Source: Collybia mongolica
Taxonomy: Eukaryota > Basidiomycota > Agaricomycetes > Agaricales > Clitocybaceae
Reading direction: 5' to 3'
DNA length: 64,000 bases
Assembly (NCBI GenBank): GCA_013420905.1
Contig: JAAXNY010000001.1
Location: 248,001-312,000, forward strand
A program made the position numbers and the translations under genes. The notes under the pieces are model-generated. The model worked only from the letters and a program-made list of their open reading frames with translations, ran no database searches and was not told the origin of the DNA. Shown here piece after piece: positions 56,047 to 64,000 of the stretch. Position 1 is the first letter of the stretch, and each line of letters starts with the position of its first letter.

Positions 56047-58427
56047 ATGGCCTCCTTCAAATTCCTTCCGTTCCTTCTCATCGCCATCTATGCTTCAATC
56101 GTACAAGCTGCACCTTGGCCCATCCATGCGCGACATGCCACACATCGGGTTCGTCATATCGGTCAGCGCGCCCTTAAGCTGGACACTTTCCAGCCCAAGG
56201 GCACATACAAGGTATGATCAACGATCGCCTCTGCACACGCGAAGGAGAGAGCTATATGTATCACAGATCTTTGGTGCTGAGGGCATTGCTCAAGACGCTG
56301 GGGGTTCATTCGCAAAAGTCGGCATTAATGACTCTGCCATCGCATTCGTGCAATCTCAACTTGGCGTGGATCCGGCCCAGATCGGCTATAGATCTGGCCT
56401 GGACGGTGGTGCTGGGAAGTTCGCGTATGTAAAGCAGACGCATGTGAGTCCTCCCTGAGCAACGTGCAGCGCATGGCGTCTAATTCCCGGGCTCTCAAAG
56501 GAGGGCGTCCCATTCGTCAACGCCGTGGCCAACGTTGCATGGAAAAACAGCAAGGTGGTTGCATTCGGGTCGTCGTTCGTAGATACCAGTGAGTTGGTTT
56601 CCGTTCGACATACCCAGAAACAATCTCACGCGGCACAGAGGACATCGCACCATCAAAGCCCTCGATTGACATTAACACCGTCATCCCCACGGTTGAAGAA
56701 GCGCTTGAGGGCCAATTCAACGGCCAAGAGCCGACACTCGAATACCTCGCCCGGGAGGACGGCTCCGTCGCGCTCACACACGTCGTTCAGGTGCGCAACG
56801 AAGAGGCAGGGACGTGGTTCGAGGCATATGTATGCGCCCATACTGGCGAGATCCTGTCCGTCACCGACTTCGTCGCCCATGCTTCTGTGAGCCAGAAATT
56901 TCATCCAGTGAAACGTTCACTCACCACCCTCGTTCAGTACACTGTTCTGCCCATCACCAAGCAGGCTTTCCCCAGCGGCCAAGAGGTACTGACCGACCCC
57001 GCTGACCTGCTCGCCTCTCCCTTTGCGTGGCATAGCGACGGGGTTGAAAACAGTACTAGCACAATGTGAGTATCACGTCAGTATTCCCCTCTCTTGTTCT
57101 TAATATGAGTTCAGCGGAAACAATGTCGCGGCCTTCGCCGGCCAAACCGTATCGAACCAGACATCCGCAGGCCTCAATTTCAACACTGAATATGATGACT
57201 CCCTCGACCCCACGACTCGCGCCAACATGGATGCAGCTATCACTAACGCGTTCTACATTATTAATACTGTCCATGACTTCTCGTACCGATACGGCTTCAC
57301 TGAGAGTGCCTTCAACTTCCAAGACAACAACTTTGACAAGGGCGGTCGTGGAGGCGACAGTGTGCTCATGTCTGTGCAAGACAAATCGGGCTTAAACAAC
57401 GCCAACTTTGCGACACCCCCCGAGTGTGTTCCCTGACCTTGCGTTCATGTTCCCTTACTGATATCGGTGTCGTGTTAGTGGCCAATCTGGAACGTGCCGC
57501 ATGTTCATCTGGGATCAGACAGATGTGTGTATCCTTCTCGATTTTCTGATAACCAAGGCACCTGATAGTTGCAATTTGCCCAGCCCAGGCGCGATGGATC
57601 CCTGGAGAACGATATCATTGTTCACGAAATGACCCATGGTATCACCAACCGCATGACCGGTGGCGGCACTGGCCGTTGCCTCCAGACTGTCGAAGCTGGT
57701 GGAATGGGCGAGGGGTGGTCAGATGCAATGGCTGAGTATGTTTTCGGCCTTTTCCTTTTTCCCTTACTGATGGTGATTTCTAGATGGGTTCTTCAAAAAT
57801 CAGACAAGGTGGAAGACTTTGTGATGGGCCAGTATGTCCTTGGCTTGGAACAGGGTATCAGGCAGTTCCCCTATTCCACGAACCCGTATGTTCTATTCGG
57901 CCTGTCGCTCCTAACGACCCACCAATATATGATGCCAGGAACACCAACCCCTTGAGGTATTCCAGTATCCGCACTCTCACCGAAGTCCATAGTACGTGAT
58001 GCCTTTGTTGATCAGGGATGTCTACCTCATTCACTCTTCCCTCTACAGATATCGGTGAGGTATGGGCAAACATGCTGCACAATGTCTACGCTGCTCTCGT
58101 CGCCGAACGCGGATTCTCTAAAACGGCCCTGACCAACCCCGATACCGCGGAGGGTAACGTGGTCTACATGCACCTCTTCATGGACGCACTCCTCCTCCAG
58201 CCCTGCAATCCCACCTGTCGGTTTCGTTTTCCTTGCTCTTCGTATATAGCCCCCTAATTGTTCGTCCCACAGTTGTGTCTGCGCGTGATGCGTGGATTCA
58301 AGCCGACGAGAACCGATACAACGGTGCCAACAAGTGTACCTTATTCAAGGCATTTGCCAGCCGGGGTCTTGGGCTGAACGCCGCTGATAATTTCGTCGAC
58401 AACGAGGATATCCCCCTTGGCTGTTGA
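56047..58427 (+). CDS. Secreted M36 metalloprotease (fungalysin C)
   Basis: Third fungalysin. The ATG at 56047 opens a signal peptide (MASFKFLPFLLIAIYASIVQ), followed by HATHRVRHIG. After the first intron come IFGAEGIAQDAGGSFA and [40 protein letters not shown] and [20 protein letters not shown] precede the catalytic domain. The active site at 57620-57720 reads [15 protein letters not shown] and [13 protein letters not shown]. The C-terminus reads [19 protein letters not shown] and ends DNEDIPLGC at the stop 58425-58427. Exon structure follows fungalysins A and B. Hand-spliced borders use GT..AG throughout. Catalytic residues are intact, so an active secreted protease is expected. Confidence 0.92.
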
Positions 58428-60317
58428 TGTCATACCAATGCTCATCTTAATTCTGTAATCACTCATCTTTCGTAGATTTATTCAAGGGTTCATTGAATTT
58501 TTCCCCTTCATCTCTAATAATCTAACATGATAATCAGCATAACTCTCATTGTTGTCATCGCACGATTATACACTGTATTATACACATTATCCATGTATCA
58601 TGGCTTTGAAAGAGCAATAATATACAGTCAAACTGTATTGATCATATGCCTCGAGAAGTTAAACACAATGTATCGATTCTGGGTTGGATCGAGGCTTGTA
58701 GCGTTATCCCTAAAATCACTTGCCCATATTCCTGTGACAGTAATACGTGTATGTATAGTCAAACTTACGGTCTGTCATGGCTCATGGATTTGGATCTTTC
58801 ATGCTTTAATTGGAGAGGATCGACCATAGTTGGATTTTCCTTGACACATTGTTTAGGCTGTTTACAAAATTCAAAATGTACATATACTGCCAAAAATCGG
58901 GCCCGAGGTCGTTGCAAAAGCAAAATGGTCTGGCAGACGACAATCGTGATGTCATCGCCGCGAAATCGTAAACATATGTAACTGCCGTCCTGTACAAGAC
59001 AAGAAATCACACGTGGACGTCCGTCGCTCCTCCGGCACCAAAGCCAAGCAGACAGCATTCCAGAAGGTTGTGATTCTCACTTAGGGAATCAGGGTAAGAT
59101 TATCGACAAAGACCACCGATCCAACTGCATCGGACACACTTTTGATTACCGCAGAACACAAATGTGTGGTCGAAAAGAATGCATGTAGTGGCTGTAGTAG
59201 GAACTGGGCATGTTATTCGTCATCGTCATCTCTAACTTCATGGATTTCAGCTAGTTCTCTGCAGCCTCCGAGGTGATGAACGAGATGAATTCAAAGGTAC
59301 CCTTGCACACATTCTTTGACATATTTCGCAATTTTGGCTGTCGGAACGAACGGCTTCATGATGCGAGAAACGGTTGCTAGCTAGCACGTGATGGGGTGTG
59401 AGGAGGCCTTGTCAAGTTCTAGGACGTAAATCATTGGAAGAAATCGGTCCTGCTCGCGATTGTCCTACTGCCTGCTCTGCGATGGGTGCAGGCTCTAGCG
59501 CTTGTGAGCTTCCAATAACTGGGTTGGATTCATTATGCGTAGGGATGATTGGTTGGAGTTCAGCCATTGCTTGGGAGACTGAGCTCAACAAAGTTTACAT
59601 TTTGCAAGGCTCGACAATGCAAACCGTGAACTGTTATCGTAAGAGATCTATGGCGGTGGCAATAGCAATCGGCGTTGTATGGAAGACGTGTTTGTGGGAA
59701 CAGAATTTGGGTTGGCCTGTCGATTCTCGCCAAGCCTATTACATGTATCATAGTGTAATCCCAACCCTGGAGAAGCCGAACAGCCCAATAAGAGTTATAG
59801 GACGTGGGGAACGGAAGATATATGGAATGAGTATGTTCATGCAGCGGTGAAGACGAAGATGGGTCGGGACTCGGAAGCGAACCAAATAGATGTCGCTTCG
59901 GTCTGAGGGCAGTCAGATCATCAGCACAGCTCTTATCTTCTTGAACCGGTGTGGTTTTCAGTTCCCCTTATATTTCTACCGAAAGCTCATGTTTATAACA
60001 AGTTTTGAGGACATCTGAAAACTTGGTTTTTCCGGGTGCATTTGCATTCACGAAACATATTCGCCACACGGCAAATATATACAAACACCGATTCGTCTTG
60101 GGCCAGCGATGCGAGGGATGGTTCCAGGAGCCTGATAGGCTTAGCGAGAACTGACAGGCAGACTCAAACCCTGTTCCCACCGCAAACCCAACTTCCACGC
60201 TGATTGCTACAGCTACTACCATCGTCATAAATCTCTGACGACGCCAATCCACGATTTACACGGCTGAGACTTGCGAAGAGTAGCTCCCTATCAAGTCCGA
60301 GTTCGGCGTTGAAAGCG
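58428..60317. other. Intergenic, fungalysin C to HAP3, with an inverted repeat copy
   Basis: No gene recognised. 58500-58680 is A/T-rich. 58927-59093 is an inverted, diverged copy of sequence found downstream of HAP3 (61012-61184). The 150-codon frame at 59398-59850 lacks motifs. Confidence 0.4.
58927..59093 (-). repeat. Inverted copy of a ~170-bp repeat flanking HAP3
   Basis: Read on the minus strand this matches 61012-61184 over most of its length, with blocks such as GCTGTCTGCTTGGC, GGTGCCGGAG, CAGTTACATATGT, ATGACATCACG and TCTGCCAGACCATT / CCTGCCAGACCATT. By eye the similarity is about 75-80 percent. Confidence 0.7.
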
Positions 60318-60888
60318 ATGGCTGAACTTCAACCAATCATCCCTGCGCACGATGAATCCAACCCAGTTGTTGGAAGTCCACAAGAGCCACCAGAGCCTGC
60401 ACCGATCACAGAACAGGAAGTAGGGGAATATCGCGAGCAGGATCGATTTCTTCCAGTGAGTCACGTCCTAGACTTCACACGATGTTCTGCCCACGCTTTA
60501 TCACCTCTTAGATAGCAAACGTTTCTCGTATAATGAAGTCGTCTGTCCCTCCGACAGCTAAAATTGCGAAGGATGCCAAAGAATGCGTGCAAGAGTGCGT
60601 CTCTGAATTCATCTCGTTTATCACCTCGGAGGCTGCAGAGAAGTGCCAACTCGAAAAGCGGAAGACGATAGGAGGGGAGGATATTTTGTACGCGATGACA
60701 AGTCTTGGCTTCGAGAACTATGCGGAAACCCTGAAGATACATTTGGCGAAGCTGAGACAGGTATGGGCTTTATCTACAGAGTCAGAGCTACATCATGATC
60801 CTTAACCCCCTCGTAGAATGGAGCATCTGTCGCTGCGACGGCTGCCAGGGCTGAAATCCATGAAGTTAGAGATGACGACGACGAATAA
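60318..60888 (+). CDS. HAP3: CCAAT-binding factor subunit NF-YB / HAP3
   Basis: Histone-fold subunit of the trimeric CCAAT-binding complex (HAP2/3/5, NF-Y), a general transcription factor that in fungi controls respiration, iron and nitrogen genes. Three exons (60318-60455, 60512-60760, 60817-60888) give 152 residues, and all lengths are multiples of three. After a Pro/Glu-rich N-terminus the conserved core begins [15 protein letters not shown], followed by [55 protein letters not shown] and [10 protein letters not shown]. The C-terminus is short and acidic (VRDDDDE). The intron after FLP lies inside the highly conserved start of the core domain. Confidence 0.95.
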
Positions 60889-61011
60889 CATGCCCAGTTC
60901 CTGGTACAGCTACTGCAGGCATTCGCTCTCGACCATGCATTTGTGTTCTGCCATAATTAAAAGTGCGTGCGATGCAATAGGAATCGGCGGTCCTTATCGA
61001 TAATCTTACGC

Positions 61012-61184
61012 TGATTCCTTAGGTGGGAGTCACACCCTTATAGAACGCTGTCTGCTTGGCATCGGTGCCGGAGCAGCGACGGGCGGTTGCTTGTAATCTT
61101 TATCCTGTACGGGACAGCAGTTACATATGTACGTCTAGACGAGAATTAACGGCAATGACATCACGGTGTCGCCTGCCAGACCAT
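61012..61184 (+). repeat. Repeat copy downstream of HAP3
   Basis: Direct partner of the inverted copy at 58927-59093. Similarity to the third copy near 63.1 kb extends further left, from about 60917 (GCAGGC ... ATGCATTTGTGTT ... AGTGCGTG). Confidence 0.7.
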
Positions 61185-62996
61185 TATTTGACAACTATTC
61201 ATATTACCTGGAGTTCCTGAATGCTGTCAATTCATTGTCTTTTAGGAGCTCATCATCATCGTGACTAGGTCCTGCTTTAGAGCGCCATTCGATAACTCCC
61301 ACCCTCGAAAAGCTCTGTTGACACTTGCCAAGCTCTGTATCGTCCTTTGACCTACCATGTTGAACGCCGATAGATCATTAATTATCTTCATGACTACACT
61401 CTTCATCTCAGGAACGTCTAAAGTTTCCCCTAATATTTCAGATGACAGTCAAATACTTAGTCCTGACTCACCCAAGGGAGACCGAATCAATTTTCACCGA
61501 CCTTCGAAGCTAGCCCCCTAGACAAAGTGATAGTGTCAAAACCCAAACTGCGGACGTTGACCGCGGTCTTCGAAAAAATACGCTGTTGTGCTCCTTCCCG
61601 GCGTATACAAGGTAGGTTAAGGGAATGTGACGTTATTCATCGTGAAGACCGAGTACTGAACGTCGACTGTATATAGGCAGGGATGACCCCCGAGCTCAAT
61701 CACACTGAAGTTGGGGTTTTCGAAAAGTTCCGTAAAGTTCTCGAAAATCTTCATTGGTCGAAAAATGGCGTTAACAACCGGGAGGCTCCTTAACGAGTCG
61801 ATCGAGTGGCTTCTGCTCCCTTCAACATCGGCGTTGCACAATAGGCAGACCTGAAACGGTTTTCTTTCGGTCGATTCCTTTCCCGTGTATCAGAATGTCC
61901 TAACTACAGTAGGTGATGTATTAGCGAGCTGTTGAATTCGGGCCGAGCGCAAGGACTTGCAACCAGTGCGAAAAACTTGGGTTTGCTGTTCTCTTAAAAG
62001 GCTACGCCAGTGGGACACGCCCACGCAGCCACAACCCAACCCCTCCATTTTCAATGTACCATCCGCCTCTACTTTTCTCTTCTTGAGATTCTTGCAGCCT
62101 GGTATATGCATATATAATGAAGCAGGTAAATTTCGTTGCTCAAATCTGGTGTTAGAGTGAGTTTTCTTCCAATATGAGGCTCAAGACCATGACCGATAAC
62201 AGGTCGTATTCTCAGTACGAATCGATTACAAAAGCGCAAATCCGCCACACGAACGAATATGTCCCTCGCCACCTCTCCGAATACTAACATCTAAAATACG
62301 ACAAATCATGATTATCTACAAAGACGCTCACAGAAATATGATCACAACGCGGGCACTATCCTCGACATTTTGTCTGTTTTCGGGAAAAGTGATCCGGGTG
62401 CTGTTTATGGCTTTCAAATCTTCTCGGTCCCCGGCTTCGATGTCGGATGCTGGCAGATCTTCCATTACTTCCCTATTCCAGATCCGGCCCGGGGGTGTGC
62501 TGAACGACTCCAAAAAATGGTAATGTATCTCCCTGTTCAGCCTAAGTATAGACAAACTCACCCCCACGTGTCCCAGGAATTCTCCGGACCTGGGCTGGTG
62601 ATGTTAAGAATTCGCGTCTTTGGGCGAAGGGTATGCTATTGTCCCCCATCCTGGAGTTCACGAGGCGAATTGACGACCCACTATAGGAACCTTTGGCCAC
62701 GGACAAGTGGGGTATCACTAGTTAATCGGTACATGTCAAGTGAAGACGAAAGAGCACCTGCTCTACAGATGAAGAGGACGCTCTTCCAAAGTGCGAAGAT
62801 GGTCCCTGCTCACTCATCACAAAGAAGTTTGTGGATCAAACATGTACCCGCTCACCGAAGTCTGCGATGGGAGTGAAGGCTATCGGTAGGATGTCCATAC
62901 ATATTGGTTTCCTGAACATTTGGAAGTCAATCTCCTGGTCACAGCTCCATTACTTCAACGGATCGACTGAAATTTGCCACTCAGATCATGGCGTTC

Positions 62997-63279
62997 CTCA
63001 ATAATCGCAGGCTTATGTGTTCAACTATGCATTTATGTTTCTCTAATTATCAAAGTGCGTGCTGCGCAATTGACATGATCAACTGGCCTTGTATTCCGGT
63101 TCCTTACGTAAGAAACACATCCTCACAGGATTGCTGCATATCTGAATTTGGTATGAGAGCCGTGACGAGCAGTTGTATGTAAAATTTACCTATTTATCCT
63201 GCCGTCACAGACAAGTTGCATTTTGCGCCCCCACACGAGAATTTAGCAACGACAGCATCATGACGTCACCTGCCTAACC
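62997..63279 (+). repeat. Third, most diverged copy of the HAP3-flanking repeat
   Basis: Blocks shared with 60917-61184 in the same order: GCAGGC, ATGCATTT(A/G)TGTT, AAGTGCGTG, TTCCTTA, CACGAGAAT / GACGAGAAT, ATGACGTCACCTGCC / ATGACATCACGGTGTCGCCTGCC. Overall similarity looks near 60-65 percent. Confidence 0.55.
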
Positions 63280-63659
63280 TAAATGACTTCGCAAATTATC
63301 CACGAAACTTGCGAATATGTCTCAAAGCAGCTAAATTGGCGTCTTCATTTTATCGAGGTCCTCGCCACAATTCGCCTCCGATGTACTGTCAGTTGGAGTA
63401 TCCTTGACTTGTCGACACCTTGCTCCAAACACCATTGGGATCATAAGGTTCAGTATTACTCTTCGAACCCGCTCATCAAAGACTCAGGGAGCCCATTCTC
63501 GGGGAACGAAAATCACCACGCTCCCCACGGTCTTTTGTCAGGCCTTAATTCAGATCATGAGTGGTCTTTTCCTGGTGTAGCAGCTAACCCATTCTGGATT
63601 TATAGAGTTGTGGATGGCCTACCATTCTTAGAGCATGGGGAGATTTTATCATATTTTTA

Positions 63660-63785
63660 ACAGGATGGGTGAGTCCCCACCCTGCCGACAACATGGAGTG
63701 ACTCTCCACCCTTCCAACGACTCTCCATCCTTCCAAGAACATGGAGCGATTTCCCCACCCTTCCAATACCATGGGATTCCACCCA
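63660..63785. repeat. Degenerate tandem repeat
   Basis: Four to five imperfect copies of a unit near ACTCTCCACCCTTCCAA, alternating with AACATGGAG(T/C)GA, between a long A/T-rich run and the window end. Confidence 0.65.
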
Positions 63786-64000
63786 GTTAGCATTTGACGT
63801 CACGGGGGTTGTCTTTGGCAATAGATAAAAGTCACCCATCTAACATTCATTTCGTAACTCTTCATCTTCTCTCAATCCTTCCACACTACCCTTATCGCCT
63901 TTTAGGCCATGTGTATAGTCTGCCTACTCTCCAAAAGCCGCCGCTAATTATTAATGTCGCAGTATCTTTCCCATTCATTCAATCATGACAAAACCAAATG

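Larger units (their letters stand above)
60889..64000. other. Region downstream of HAP3 without a confirmed gene
   Basis: No complete gene recognised. Frames at 61617-61841 (-), 62328-62567 (-) and 62370-62876 (+) look partly protein-like, but no domain, start or splicing pattern could be fixed. Two diverged copies of a repeat (61012-61184, 63100-63279) and a degenerate tandem array (63660-63785) are present. The last 150 bases may lead into a gene beyond the window. Confidence 0.4.

Noticed and set aside
1..64000. CRISPR arrays, bacterial operons, tRNA or rRNA genes
   Set aside because: The DNA is eukaryotic with spliceosomal introns. No repeat-spacer array was seen, and no cloverleaf with A and B boxes or rRNA core could be recognised by eye; a tRNA scan would settle the last point.

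Overview
The window is nuclear DNA of a filamentous basidiomycete, most likely an Agaricomycete. The evidence is many short introns (about 45-60 nt, GT..AG), the house-keeping genes present (tRNA ligase TRL1, PROPPIN ATG18, EXO70, NF-YB/HAP3, an E(z)-type SET methyltransferase), and KDZ (Kyakuja-Dileera-Zisupton) transposons with their CxC cysteine-cluster proteins, which are typical of mushroom genomes. No prokaryotic signal was seen. Gene models are hand-spliced from the sequence, so intron borders are predictions.

Layout. 1.5-14.3 kb is an ordinary gene block: M36 fungalysin A (+), TRL1 (+), an E(z)-like SET/CXC methyltransferase (-) divergent from ATG18 (+), and an F-box-like gene (+). 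14.9-42.8 kb is a nested transposon island. In order it holds: an internally deleted hAT derivative; a truncated Copia element that carries a poly-A-tailed retro-insertion in its gag; a 3.8 kb hAT element with an apparently complete multi-exon transposase; a KDZ transposase gene (CxC2 type) cut at its C-terminus; a 5.9 kb KDZ element (CxC5/CxC6 type) with terminal inverted repeats (TIRs), target duplications and a second companion gene; a 6 kb stretch of Agaricomycete-type orphan genes of the kind that travels with transposons; a 1.4 kb non-autonomous element sharing the KDZ TIR; and an internally deleted Copia element with near-identical LTRs.

42.9-64 kb returns to host genes: an HNH-nuclease pseudogene, a 7TM membrane protein (-), fungalysin B (-), EXO70 (-), fungalysin C (+) and HAP3 (+). 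They are separated by long intergenic stretches, some of which hold diverged repeats.

The host genes do not form one pathway. The clearest functional theme is a three-member family of secreted M36 metalloproteases with matching intron positions. The most interesting part is the island. Two elements share a terminus (TTTACACT, with CCCCCAC following at the intact ends) and subterminal arrays built on CGGA(A/C)TCCG, one carrying genes and the other not. They flank a block of unexplained orphan genes, and several insertions can be placed in relative order from target duplications.
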